A DNA stretch of 64,000 nt from Xanthomonas sp. 3793 (GCF_024806835.1 NZ_JANTYU010000001.1:558001-622000), one strand, 5' to 3'. Positions 33,800 through 44,376 are shown, numbered from the stretch's first letter. Program-made: numbers and translations. The notes: generated by a model from the letters alone, not told the origin.

Positions 33800-34258
33800 C
33801 GCACCCTGTTTCAGGACGGTCGGCTCAATGGGCGAAGCTTGCCATAGCTGCACGCGGTAGTGGTCTTGACCATCAAGTCCGTCCTCCGACAGTGAGCGCA
33901 GGCCGGAGGAGGAAAGCCTGACAGTGTAAGTACCAGGCTCTAGGCCGAAGCGTGCTGCGTCAGGCAAATAGTCCGTACGGCCGGCCACTACAAGCGGGCC
34001 GCTTTTGACAAGGAGTGATCCCTCGACAACATGGTCGAAGTTTGTGAAGTCAGTGAATGGTTCCGAGTCCAAGAACTCAAGCTTCACTGGCACATCTATA
34101 TTGCGCACGGTGCCGATACCGACAACGCCGGTTGAGACAGCAAACATGCGCTGGACAGCTGCCGGACTCCACGCATCAGACAGGTCGCCACTCGCCGCCT
34201 CGTCCTGCAGGCAGAACTGGAAGTAGTCGGCAAATAACTTGAGATTGTGGGATCGCAT
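33794..34258 (-). CDS. ComJ-like hypothetical protein (cassette)
   Basis: The protein has 154 residues. The N-terminus HNLKLFADYFQFCLQDE and the block VGIGTVRNIDVPVKLEFLDSEP resemble uncharacterised proteins related to ComJ, the inhibitor of the nuclease NucA. The C-terminal half is beta-rich (SLLVKSGPLVVAGRTDYLP, GTYTVRLSSSGL). If the link holds, it would be another nuclease-inhibitor type protein. The start has AGG from the R' core 8 nt upstream; the stop is in the R'' box of attC site 19. Confidence 0.6.
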   Translation of the reverse strand: MRSHNLKLFADYFQFCLQDEAASGDLSDAWSPAAVQRMFAVSTGVVGIGTVRNIDVPVKLEFLDSEPFTDFTNFDHVVEGSLLVKSGPLVVAGRTDYLPDAARFGLEPGTYTVRLSSSGLRSLSEDGLDGQDHYRVQLWQASPIEPTVLKQGAV

Positions 34259-34265
34259 CGTTGCG

Positions 34266-34325
34266 GCCTAACGCCTGAATTAAGCCGAGTCGCGAAGCGG
34301 CTTCGGCTTGAATGAATTGTTAGGC
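34266..34325 (-). other. attC site 20 (first cassette)
   Basis: The left box is GCCTAAC and the right box GTTAGGC. The stem GAGTCGC/GCGGCTTC has one mismatch. Confidence 0.88.
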
Positions 34326-34331
34326 GGCCAG

Positions 34332-34769
34332 CTAACGGCGCCGGAACCCGACAACCTTGCCATGCTCTGTGCCGCCAAATAGTCCATAGGAAACATAAGT
34401 GCCGTCAAATTGAGCGCCAGAAACTGTCCCAACAAACGAGGTGTATGCATCACAGAGTCCGTTTGTTATCAGGAGCTCAAGGCGTCCGTTTGAATAGGTG
34501 TAAGCCGGGTCTGACGGTTTGAGTTCTCCCGCCGAGATCACCTTTGCCTTAAACCACTCACCGGAAATGCAAGTGTCCGCCGGTGTATCACTGAGCTTGA
34601 AGGCGGACTTGCGAATGCCGTCCTTGCCTGTGGTCGTGAACTCCCATGTGCCCAATATTGTCTCGGGCGCGGATGTAGGACTAGGTTCGTTGGTGGTGAT
34701 ACGTGGAGGCGCGGTAGAGCAACCGGTAGCTATGAGCGCTGCTGCTACGAGCGATAAAAATACTTTCAT
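34332..34769 (-). CDS. lipoprotein, first cassette after attI
   Basis: The protein has 145 residues. The signal sequence MKVFLSLVAAALIATGC gives a lipobox with Cys17. A Ser/Thr/Pro-rich linker and a single compact domain follow (LGTWEFTTTGKDGIRKSAFKLSD, then GTYVSYGLFGGTEHGKVVGFRRR), a lipocalin-like small-barrel pattern. It is next to attI, so it is the most recently inserted cassette in the standard model and the best placed for expression from an integron promoter. Confidence 0.75.
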   Translation of the reverse strand: MKVFLSLVAAALIATGCSTAPPRITTNEPSPTSAPETILGTWEFTTTGKDGIRKSAFKLSDTPADTCISGEWFKAKVISAGELKPSDPAYTYSNGRLELLITNGLCDAYTSFVGTVSGAQFDGTYVSYGLFGGTEHGKVVGFRRR

Positions 34770-34773
34770 GGCC

Positions 34774-34939
34774 GCCTAACTACTATTGGACCGCCGAAAT
34801 GCGGTGTTGCGCTGAGTATCTTCGATCGCTGCCGCTTTGTGAACGGGGGAAATCCTAGCCGGGGTTACGGGATTGCACGACGGCAAGCGGCCGCGACCAT
34901 GCGGGTGCTTGCCTTGTTATCCAGCAAGGAGGCGGGCGT
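34774..34939 (-). other. attI-type recombination site and intI leader
   Basis: The GCCTAAC junction at 34774-34780 (complement GTTAGGC) ends the cassette array. The remaining bases up to the intI start have no gene. AAGGAGG at 34926-34932 is an excellent ribosome binding site for intI. A cassette promoter facing left would be expected in this region or inside intI; I cannot identify it with certainty. Confidence 0.7.
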
Positions 34940-35270
34940 ATGAAATACACCCCCAAAAACATTGGCGTGACAGCACCTCCATCGCTCCGGCTAGTCGATC
35001 AGGTGCGCGACCGCCTGCGGGTACGGCACCGAGCAGGCCTATCTGAGTTGGAGACGACGCTTCATCTTGGCTAGCGGCAAGCGCCATCCGGCGCAGATGG
35101 GCCAGGCGGAGGTCGAGACGTTCCTCACCCGCTTGGCGACCGATGCGCAGGTGTCTGCGGGCACACAGAACCAAGCGTTGGCGGCGCTGTTGTTTCTCTA
35201 CTGCAACGCACTGCGTTTCGATCGGCACCACGTGTCCGACGAACTCCCTAATGCTCACGATCTTGAGTAG
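34940..35270 (+). pseudogene. intI: integron integrase IntI, frameshifted and truncated
   Basis: Translation starts MKYTPKNIGVTAPPSLRLVDQVRDRLR, like IntI N-termini. A frame change near 35020-35026 is needed to continue with TEQAYLSWRRRFILASGKRHP, then AEVETFLTRLATDAQVSAGTQNQALAALLFLY, all typical of the IntI core-binding domain. Homology stops near 35215. The entire catalytic domain with the Arg-His-Arg-Tyr residues (about 220 residues) is absent. The gene cannot encode a working tyrosine recombinase, so cassette gain and shuffling in this strain must depend on another integrase or have stopped. Confidence 0.9.
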
Positions 35271-35318
35271 TGGAGTCACAGTGCATAACCGTGCACTCAC
35301 GACGCCCAACGCCAGAAA

Positions 35319-35349
35319 CGAAAAAACCGCGCAATGCGCGGTTTTTTCG
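35319..35349. terminator. terminator between intI remnant and secF
   Basis: AAAAAACCGCGC-AAT-GCGCGGTTTTTT is a perfect hairpin with A and T tracts, able to work in both directions between the convergent intI remnant and secF. Confidence 0.9.
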
Positions 35350-35369
35350 TCACACCTTTTGCCAGCCGA

Positions 35370-36338
35370 TCAAGGACGACGCGCCAGCGCCTCCACGTCC
35401 TTGGCCTTGGGCAGCAAGTCCTGCTTGGTCACTGCGAACGGGCCGATGCTCAGCATCGGCACGGCCACGATCACCGAGGAGATCACCACGATCACCGCGC
35501 CGATCATGTGGGTCTCGGCCAGGCCTTCCATCGACTCGCCGCCGTACATGTACAGCGCCAATGCCGACAGGAAGAACATCACCGCGGTGATGATCGTGCG
35601 CGACAGTGTCTGGTTGATCGAACGGTTGAGCACTTCCAGCGGTTCCACACGCAGCGCACGGAAGTTCTCGCGCACGCGGTCGAACACCACGATGATGTCG
35701 TTGATCGCAAAGCCCATCACCGACAACAGGCCGGCCAGCACGGTCAGATCGAACTCGCGACCGGTCAGCGATACGAAGGCCACCGTCACCAGCAAGTCGA
35801 ACAAGGCCGTCAGGCTGGCCACCACCGCAAATTTCCACTCGAAGCGGAAGGCGATGTAGATCAGAAAGCCCACCAGCATGAACACCGTGGCGTACACGCC
35901 GTTCAAGGCCAGGTCCTTGCCGACCTGCGGGCCGACGAATTCGCCCGGCTGCACGGTGGCCGGGTTCTGTTCGGTGCTCACAGCCTTGCGCACTTCTTCG
36001 GCAACGGTGCGCGCCGCATCGTCGCGGTTATTGTGCTGCTCGCGCGCCTGCAGACGGATCATCACTTCGTTGCCGCCGCGGGCGTTTTGCACCTGGGCGT
36101 TTTCGAAGCCGGCCCTGGACAGCTGCTCGCGCACCTGGTCCACGTCCACCGTTTTCTGGAAGCTGGTCTGCACCAGCGTGCCGCCAGTGAACTCCAGCGC
36201 GTAATTGAAACCCTTGCCCACGATGATGCCGACCGACGCAACCGCCAGGATCAGCATCAGGATCAGCACCGGCTTGCGCGGGCGCATGAAGTCGATCCTG
36301 GTGTCGTTGGGAATCAGGTGAAGCGGAAAAATTTTCAT
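35370..36338 (-). CDS. secF: protein translocase subunit SecF
   Basis: The 322-residue inner-membrane protein has the SecF layout: helix 1 (about 22-43), the FTGGTLVQ motif of domain D5, a periplasmic domain, then five helices with GFAINDIIVVFDRVREN and INQTLSRTI motifs. With SecD it uses the proton gradient to complete export through SecYEG. It lies 59 bp downstream of secD; the gap contains an 8-bp hairpin CCGCACAT/ATGTGCGG (36360-36377). Confidence 0.97.
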   Translation of the reverse strand: MKIFPLHLIPNDTRIDFMRPRKPVLILMLILAVASVGIIVGKGFNYALEFTGGTLVQTSFQKTVDVDQVREQLSRAGFENAQVQNARGGNEVMIRLQAREQHNNRDDAARTVAEEVRKAVSTEQNPATVQPGEFVGPQVGKDLALNGVYATVFMLVGFLIYIAFRFEWKFAVVASLTALFDLLVTVAFVSLTGREFDLTVLAGLLSVMGFAINDIIVVFDRVRENFRALRVEPLEVLNRSINQTLSRTIITAVMFFLSALALYMYGGESMEGLAETHMIGAVIVVISSVIVAVPMLSIGPFAVTKQDLLPKAKDVEALARRP

Positions 36339-36397
36339 TGAAAGATCTTCCTAAGAAGTCCGCACATGGATGTGCGGGCTCTTGCGAGGGACTCGCA

Positions 36398-38242
36398 TCA
36401 AATAGCGACGGTCTTCAGCTTCTTGCGGCTGCCGTAGATCAACACCGCCAGCGCACGCGACACGGTGATCGCGGTGAACATCGAGGCGAAGATACCGATC
36501 ATCATGGTCAGCGCGAAGCCCTTCAACGGGCCGGTGCCGAACGCGTACAAGGCCACCGCCACGATCAGACCGGTGAGGTTGGCGTCCAGGATGGTGCCGC
36601 CGGCCTTTTCATACCCTGCGGCAATTGCCGATTTGGCAGGCACGCCCAGCCGCAATTCTTCGCGGATACGCTCGTTGATCAGCACGTTGGCGTCCACCGA
36701 CAGACCCACCGACAGGGCAAGGCCGGCAAAACCCGGCAGCGTCATGGTGGCGCCGAACAGCGACATCACCGCCACCACGATCAGCAGGTTGAACAGCAGC
36801 GCCACCGAGGTGATCGCACCGAACACGCGGTAGTAGATCGTGAAGAACACCAGCGTGAACAGGAACGAGTAGACCACGGCAGTGACGCCACGCTCCACGT
36901 TCTCCGCGCCCAGGCTCGGGCCGATCACGTATTCCTCGACAAAATCCATCGGCGCAGCCAGCGAGCCGGACTTCAGCAGCTTGGCCAGGTTCTCCGCTTC
37001 CACCTTCTCCAGACCGGTGGTCTGGAAGTTCTTGCCGAACACGCCGGCAATGCGGGTCGGCGACAGGGCTTCTTCCTTGACCCGAACGCTGCGCACTTCC
37101 TTGCCGTCGACCATGGTCACGGTGGGGATGCGCTCGATATACACCACCGACATCAGCTTGCCGACGTTGGCGCTGGTGTAGTCGAGCATGCGCTGGCCGG
37201 CAACGTTGTTGAGCGTCACCGACACCGCCGGCATGCCGTTCTGGTCGTTACTGACGCTGGCGCTGACCATCTGATCGCCGGTCACCAGCGCGCGCTTGTT
37301 GAGCAGCACCGGCGCGCCGGTATCGCGCACGCGGTAGACCTTGGCTTCCGGCGGAATGCTGCCGCTGCGCACCGCGTCTTCGGCATTGCCTTCGACCACC
37401 GCACGGAATTCCAGCGAGGCGGTGGCGCCGATCAGGCGTTTGGCCTCGGCGGTGTCCTGCAAGCCGGGCAATTCGACCACGATGCGGTCTTCGCCCTGGC
37501 GCTGGATGGTCGGCTCGGACACGCCCAGCGCGTTGACGCGGTTGCGCAAGGTGGTGAGGTTCTGCTCGATCGCGCCGCTGGCGATCTGCTTGAGCTCGGC
37601 CTCGGGCACCTTCACTGCGATGTTCTGGCCGCTGACGTCGTAGGTCAGCGTCGGCTGCGCCTTGGCCAGCGCGGTGCGCGCCGCGTCGGCGCTGGCGCCC
37701 TCGCCCAGGCTGACCTGGATGCTGTTGTCGCCGCGACGCTCGACCGCCCGATAGGCAATGCGGCTGTCACGCAAGGTGGTGCGGATGTCTTCGGCAAAGC
37801 CTTCGATCCGCTTTTCCACTGCGGCCTTCTGATCGACCTGCATGGCGAAGTGGACGCCGCCGACCAGGTCCAGGCCCAGCACCATCGGCTTGCCGCCCAG
37901 CTTGGCCAGCCACTCCGGCACGGTGGACGCCAGGTTCAGCGCCACCGTGTAGTTCTCGCCCAGCTGCTGGCGCAGCACGTCGTTGGCGCGGGTCTGCGCC
38001 TGCAACGAAGGCAGGCGCACCATCAGACTGTCGCCTTCCTTGGTGACGGCCTTGGGCGTGATGCCCGCGCCCTTGAGCTCACCGTCGATGCGGCTGCGCA
38101 ATGCGTCGTCGAGCTGCGCACCGCGGCTGGCGGTGATCTGCACGGACGGGTCTTTCTGGTAGATGTTGGGCAGCGCATACAACGCGCTGACCGCCAGCAC
38201 CAGCAGGATCAGGAAATACTTCCAGCGGGGAAATTCGAGCAT
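36398..38242 (-). CDS. secD: protein translocase subunit SecD
   Basis: The 614-residue protein starts MLEFPRWKYFLILLVLAVSA at ATG 38242; an upstream in-frame ATG at 38266 is less likely. The motifs MVLGLDLVGGVHF (D1), the ferredoxin-like P1 domain and the membrane part with LSVGLSVDANVLINERIREEL (D6) are present. It forms SecDF-YajC with the neighbours. It is the second gene of the yajC-secD-secF order. Confidence 0.97.
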   Translation of the reverse strand: MLEFPRWKYFLILLVLAVSALYALPNIYQKDPSVQITASRGAQLDDALRSRIDGELKGAGITPKAVTKEGDSLMVRLPSLQAQTRANDVLRQQLGENYTVALNLASTVPEWLAKLGGKPMVLGLDLVGGVHFAMQVDQKAAVEKRIEGFAEDIRTTLRDSRIAYRAVERRGDNSIQVSLGEGASADAARTALAKAQPTLTYDVSGQNIAVKVPEAELKQIASGAIEQNLTTLRNRVNALGVSEPTIQRQGEDRIVVELPGLQDTAEAKRLIGATASLEFRAVVEGNAEDAVRSGSIPPEAKVYRVRDTGAPVLLNKRALVTGDQMVSASVSNDQNGMPAVSVTLNNVAGQRMLDYTSANVGKLMSVVYIERIPTVTMVDGKEVRSVRVKEEALSPTRIAGVFGKNFQTTGLEKVEAENLAKLLKSGSLAAPMDFVEEYVIGPSLGAENVERGVTAVVYSFLFTLVFFTIYYRVFGAITSVALLFNLLIVVAVMSLFGATMTLPGFAGLALSVGLSVDANVLINERIREELRLGVPAKSAIAAGYEKAGGTILDANLTGLIVAVALYAFGTGPLKGFALTMMIGIFASMFTAITVSRALAVLIYGSRKKLKTVAI

Positions 38243-38574
38243 TGCGACAGTCCCGCACAGCACCATCCCGGCGCCGCGCCTAGCAGTGAGAACGACTTCA
38301 AGCGGCCGATACAGCGTCGCGAGCGGTCATCCGGTGGATACGGGCAGTGCGCGGAGCGAAAGCGCCCGAAGGGCGAGTTCCGACTTCGTGCACCGACTGC
38401 GCCCGCCTGACGGTGCGCGCAGTTGTGGTGTTGCAGGTGTTCATGTGCAGCGACGTCTTGAGCAGCCCCAAGCACGCATCGGCAGCACGACGACAGCGGA
38501 GTGTACGAGCGGCCGCTGGCGTTTTCGAGCACCGGCCGGCAGTGCCAGACGGTGCCCGATGCCGATGGCGCGAC
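38243..38574. other. gap between yajC and secD
   Basis: A stretch of 332 bases separates yajC and secD, which are usually almost adjacent. I see no gene, only short inverted repeats (GCGCCCGAAGGGCG at 38363-38376). It may hold a separate secD promoter. Confidence 0.45.
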
Positions 38575-38928
38575 TCAGCTGGCGGACTTGAGCGTGCCCT
38601 TCGGCAGCACATGGCCCACGGCGCTCTTCTGCACGCGGATGCGGACGTTGTCGGCCACTTCCACGGTGATGAAGTTGTCGCCGATGTCGGTGATCACGCC
38701 GGCGACGCCGCCGGAAGTGATCACTTCATCGCCGCGCGCCAGCTTGTCCAGCAGCGACTTGTGCTCCTTCTGACGCTTCATCTGCGGGCGGATCATCAAG
38801 AAATACATGACCGCGATCAGGATGATCGGCAGCGCGAAGGTAGACAGGCTACCCATCGGGCCGGGCGCCGGTGCGCCGCCAGTGGCCTGCGCCTGGGCGA
38901 CCGGGATCAGGAAATCGAGCAAATTCAT
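38575..38928 (-). CDS. yajC: preprotein translocase subunit YajC
   Basis: The 117-residue protein has an N-terminal AQATGGAPAPGP stretch, one membrane helix (ALPIILIAVMYFLMIRPQMK, about 32-51) and the typical cytoplasmic tail KLARGDEVITSGGVAGVITDIGDNFITVEVADNVRIRVQKSAV. It associates with SecDF. It lies between tgt and secD, the common order. Confidence 0.96.
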   Translation of the reverse strand: MNLLDFLIPVAQAQATGGAPAPGPMGSLSTFALPIILIAVMYFLMIRPQMKRQKEHKSLLDKLARGDEVITSGGVAGVITDIGDNFITVEVADNVRIRVQKSAVGHVLPKGTLKSAS

Positions 38929-39062
38929 TCAGTGCATCCTAGTTTGGTGCCAGCGCGCCCTCACGGGCCCACTCGCTATTCAGGTACCGCCAGGGCGGAA
39001 CAGCCGGGAATTATGCCACGCAGGTTCCACCCCGTCCGCGCTGAGGGCATGGACGGCAGGGC

Positions 39063-41347
<2,285 letters not shown>

Positions 41348-41394
41348 GGCCGCGGGATTAGATGGCTAAGGAGCCGGGTAGTGTAACTGCGGTG

Positions 41395-41977
41395 GATTGG
41401 GGATTCGGGATTCGGGATTGGTAAGAGCAGGATCCGTAGGCCGTAACGTGTAGGACAGGAGCCGGCCTGCTTTGACGAATCCCCGATGCCCAATGCCGAT
41501 TCCCGGTCTCCTCACTGCGCAAACTTCGTCGACAGACTTGGCCTAGTGGCCGGGATTCGGGATTCGGGATTCGGGATTGGCAAGAGCAGGATCCGCAGCC
41601 CGGAACGTGTAGAAACCAAGCCAGCCCGCTTTGACGAATCCCCAATCCCCAATCCCCAATGCCGAATCCCGGCTCCGCATGCCGGAACGTCTCGGGCCAA
41701 GCCAGCCAGCTATGACGAATCCCCAATCCCCACTGCCGAATCCCGGCTCCGCATGCCGGAACGTCTCGGGCCAAGCCAGCCAGCTATGACGAATCCCCAA
41801 TCCCCACTGCCGAATCCCGGCTCCGCAGGCCTGAACGTCTAGGACCAAAGCCAGCCAGCTTTGACGAATCCCCAATCCCCAATGCCGAATCCCGGCTCCG
41901 CAGGCCGGAACATTCAGGACCCAAGCCAGCCCGCTTTGACGAATCCCCAATCCCCAATGCCGAATCCCGGCCCCCCC
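41395..41977. repeat. tandem field of about 75-bp repeats with inverted copies
   Basis: TGACGAATCCCCAATCCCC starts units at 41632, 41713, 41787, 41862 and 41937 (spacing 81, 74, 75, 75). Each unit contains CCGAATCCCGGCTCCGCA, CCGGAAC and AAGCCAGCC. To the left, 41395-41600 holds GGGATTCGGGATTGG, the reverse-complement motif. No coding signal; long frames across it are repeat artefacts. Confidence 0.85.
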
Positions 41978-42418
41978 TCACCGCTCGAACTTCGTCGACA
42001 AAATGATCGAGGTCGTGGTGCGCTCCACCCCGTCGATCGCGCCGATCGCGTCGGTGAGCACGTCCATCTCGTTGACGCCGCCGACCACACCCAGCGCGAT
42101 CAGGTCGTAGGCGCCGCTGACCGAATGCAGCAGGCGCACCTCGGCGATGTCGCGCAAGGCCTTGACCACCGCAGGCATCTTCTTGGGCAGCACGGTGATC
42201 AGGATGTGGGCGCGGATGCGGCCATGTTCGTAGTCGTCGTGGGTGCGCACGGTGTAGCCGCTGATCACGCCATCGCGTTCGAGCTTTTCGATGCGGCTTT
42301 GCACCGTGGTGCGCGACAGCCCGAGCCGGCGTGCGATCTGGGCAGTGGACGCTCGCGCGTCCTCGCGCAGCAGCGACAACAGGCGTTCGTCGGACGGGGT
42401 GATCTTCACAATGCGCAT
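41978..42418 (-). CDS. Lrp/AsnC-family transcriptional regulator
   Basis: The protein has 146 residues. An N-terminal winged helix (residues 8-55, LLSLLREDARASTAQIARRLGLSRTTVQSRIEKLERDG) is followed by the RAM ligand domain (RIRAHILITVLPKKMPAVVKALRD, HSVSGAYDLIALGVV). It is divergently oriented to the aminotransferase gene 111 bp away and likely controls it in response to an amino acid. ATG 42418 was chosen because family sequence starts there, although 42451 is also open. It ends inside the last repeat unit. Confidence 0.92.
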   Translation of the reverse strand: MRIVKITPSDERLLSLLREDARASTAQIARRLGLSRTTVQSRIEKLERDGVISGYTVRTHDDYEHGRIRAHILITVLPKKMPAVVKALRDIAEVRLLHSVSGAYDLIALGVVGGVNEMDVLTDAIGAIDGVERTTTSIILSTKFER

Positions 42419-42529
42419 CCGATTCGGCGAATCGACGAAAATACCGCACATCGTGCCCAGATTCACGCTGCCAAACGCCGATCGTCTGCCGATAATAGGA
42501 AGGACAACGCCACCTGCAGGAGATGCGCC

Positions 42530-44026
42530 ATGTCCGTCCTCGCCCCGCTCGCCCCGCTGCGTGCCCACGCCGGCCGCCGCCTGACCGATGGCCTGGACGA
42601 TGCCGCCATCGTGCGTCTGGCCGCCAATCACCCGGACCTGGCCCACGCCATCGACGCCGCTTCCGCCGAATACGCGCAGGTGCGCGAAGACGCCGCCGAC
42701 CTGCTCGACCTGGACGAAGACGCCCAGATCGCCGCGGTGCAGGACGGCTTCATCAACTTCTACGCCGACGATGCGGTGACGCCCTACGTGGCGCTGGCCG
42801 CACGCGGGCCGTGGGTGGTCACGCTCAAGGGCGCGGTGCTCTACGACGCCGGTGGCTACGGCATGCTCGGCTTCGGCCACACCCCCGCAGCGGTGCTGGA
42901 GGCGATGGCACGCCCGCAGGTGATGGCCAATGTGATGACGCCCAGCCTGGCGCAGCGCCGGCTGGACCGCGCCCTGCGCGCCGAGATCGGCCACAGCCGC
43001 GGCGGCTGCCCGTTCGCACGTTTCATGTGCCTCAACTCCGGCTCCGAAGCGGTGGGCCTGGCTGCGCGCATCGTCGATACCAATGCCAAGCTGCACACCG
43101 ACCCGGGTGCGCGGCACGCCGGGGCCACCATCAAGCGCCTGGTGGTCAAGGGCAGCTTCCATGGCCGCACCGACCGACCGGGGCTGTATTCGGACTCCAG
43201 CCGCAAGACCTACACCAAGTATCTGGCCAGCTACCGCGACGAAGCGTCGGTGATCGCGATCGCGCCCTATGACGTGGCCGCCCTGGAGCGCGCCTTCGAA
43301 GAGGCCGCGCATAACCATTGGTTTATCGAAGCGGTGTTCCTGGAGCCGGTGATGGGCGAAGGCGACCCGGGGCGTGCCCTGCCGGCCGAGTTCTACGCCG
43401 CCGCACGGGCGCTCACCCGCTCGCACGGCAGCCTGCTGCTGGTGGATTCCATCCAGGCCGGGTTGCGCGCGCACGGCGTGCTGTCGGTGGTGGACTACCC
43501 CGGTTTCGAGCAGCTGGACCCGCCGGATCTGGAGACCTATTCCAAGGCGCTCAACGCCGCCCAGTACCCGTTGTCGGTACTGGCCGTCACCGAGCACGCC
43601 GCGCAGGTGTACCGCAAGGGAACCTACGGCAACACCATGACCACCAACCCGCGCGCGCTCGATGTCGCCTGCGCCACGCTGGCGTTGTTCACGCCTGCAG
43701 TGCGCGACAACATCCGCACCCGCGGCGCGCAGGCGATTGCCAAGCTGCAGGCGCTGCAGGCGGAACTGGGCGGCCTGATCACCAAGGTGCAAGGCACCGG
43801 GCTGCTGTTTTCCTGCGAACTGGCGCCGCAGTTCAAGTGCTACGGAGCCGGCTCCACCGAGGAGTGGCTGCGCCATCGCGGCGTCAACGTGATCCACGGC
43901 GGCGAGAACTCGCTGCGCTTCACGCCGCACTTTGCGATGGACGAAGAAGAGCTGGATCTGCTGGTCGGTCTGATCGCACGCGCCTTGAAGGAAGGCCCGC
44001 GCCAGATGCAGGCCGAGGCGGCCTGA
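42530..44026 (+). CDS. class III (omega) aminotransferase
   Basis: This 498-residue PLP enzyme starts at ATG 42530 with GCAGGAG upstream. The glycine-rich phosphate site (CLNSGSEAVGLAARI), the aspartate near the pyridine nitrogen (LLLVDSIQAG) and the Schiff-base Lys339 in YSKALNAAQYP are visible. The N-terminal 100 residues are longer than in acetylornithine-type enzymes, and VDSIQAGLRAHG replaces the usual DEVQTGFGRTG. The substrate is not evident; lysine or another diamine/omega-amino acid is plausible given the Lrp partner. Confidence 0.88.
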   Translation: MSVLAPLAPLRAHAGRRLTDGLDDAAIVRLAANHPDLAHAIDAASAEYAQVREDAADLLDLDEDAQIAAVQDGFINFYADDAVTPYVALAARGPWVVTLKGAVLYDAGGYGMLGFGHTPAAVLEAMARPQVMANVMTPSLAQRRLDRALRAEIGHSRGGCPFARFMCLNSGSEAVGLAARIVDTNAKLHTDPGARHAGATIKRLVVKGSFHGRTDRPGLYSDSSRKTYTKYLASYRDEASVIAIAPYDVAALERAFEEAAHNHWFIEAVFLEPVMGEGDPGRALPAEFYAAARALTRSHGSLLLVDSIQAGLRAHGVLSVVDYPGFEQLDPPDLETYSKALNAAQYPLSVLAVTEHAAQVYRKGTYGNTMTTNPRALDVACATLALFTPAVRDNIRTRGAQAIAKLQALQAELGGLITKVQGTGLLFSCELAPQFKCYGAGSTEEWLRHRGVNVIHGGENSLRFTPHFAMDEEELDLLVGLIARALKEGPRQMQAEAA

Positions 44027-44376
44027 TCCGTGCCGGGCGGTACATCGGCCGCGCAGGTGCCGCCGACGCGGCGCCCGCTTGGGTATTGGAGCGCCACCCG
44101 CGCGGTGCTGTCTGGGTTGACACCCTGAGCCGCACCGGCGGGCATCGCGCAAGGCATCGTCCGCATACAGTCAGTTGCCATGCCGTGGCCAGGCGCATCT
44201 CACCTGGATCGCCGCGCCTTGCCGCATAAGTGCAAGGCTCACTGCGAAGCCAAACCGGCGTGCAAGCGTTCGCTTGCATGAATCGCCAGCAACGTGCTTG
44301 TCGGATTGGCTGAACACCCTCGTCCTGCACCGCATGCGCCGAGGTCGGTCGCTGTGTCACAACGGACAAGCACCAA
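44027..44376. other. intergenic region, convergent genes
   Basis: A stretch of 350 bases between the aminotransferase and the convergent glycosyltransferase. A short repeated TGCAAGCGTTCGCTTGCA hairpin (about 44260-44278) is visible; no gene and no strong terminator seen. Confidence 0.5.

Larger units (their letters stand above)
25250..34780 (-). mobile_element. chromosomal integron cassette array
   Basis: About 21 gene cassettes are separated by 20 full attC sites, each exactly 60 bp between outer box ends, plus two collapsed sites. The array ends at an attI-type GCCTAAC junction at 34774-34780. Nearly all cassette genes lie on the minus strand and read away from the intI remnant that begins at 34940, as in a standard integron. 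The attC sites are near-identical, which is typical of sedentary chromosomal integrons. Codon use and GC content of the cassettes are lower than in the flanks, consistent with acquisition from varied sources. Confidence 0.95.

Noticed and set aside
25250..34325. CRISPR-like array: regularly recurring near-identical repeats with unique sequence between
   Set aside because: The repeats are 60-bp imperfect palindromes with attC boxes, the spacers are 260-800 bp and carry genes, and no cas genes are present.
34917..35309. 130-codon minus-strand frame at the integrase locus
   Set aside because: It is the antisense of the intI remnant, whose plus-strand sequence clearly matches IntI.
36338..38410. 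690-codon open frame on the plus strand
   Set aside because: Antisense to secD, rich in His/Gln/Arg as expected from reading a GC-rich gene backwards.
41543..41950. Open frames of 118-138 codons in the 41.4-42.0 kb region
   Set aside because: They translate the 75-bp tandem repeats into periodic low-complexity peptides and have no ribosome binding site.
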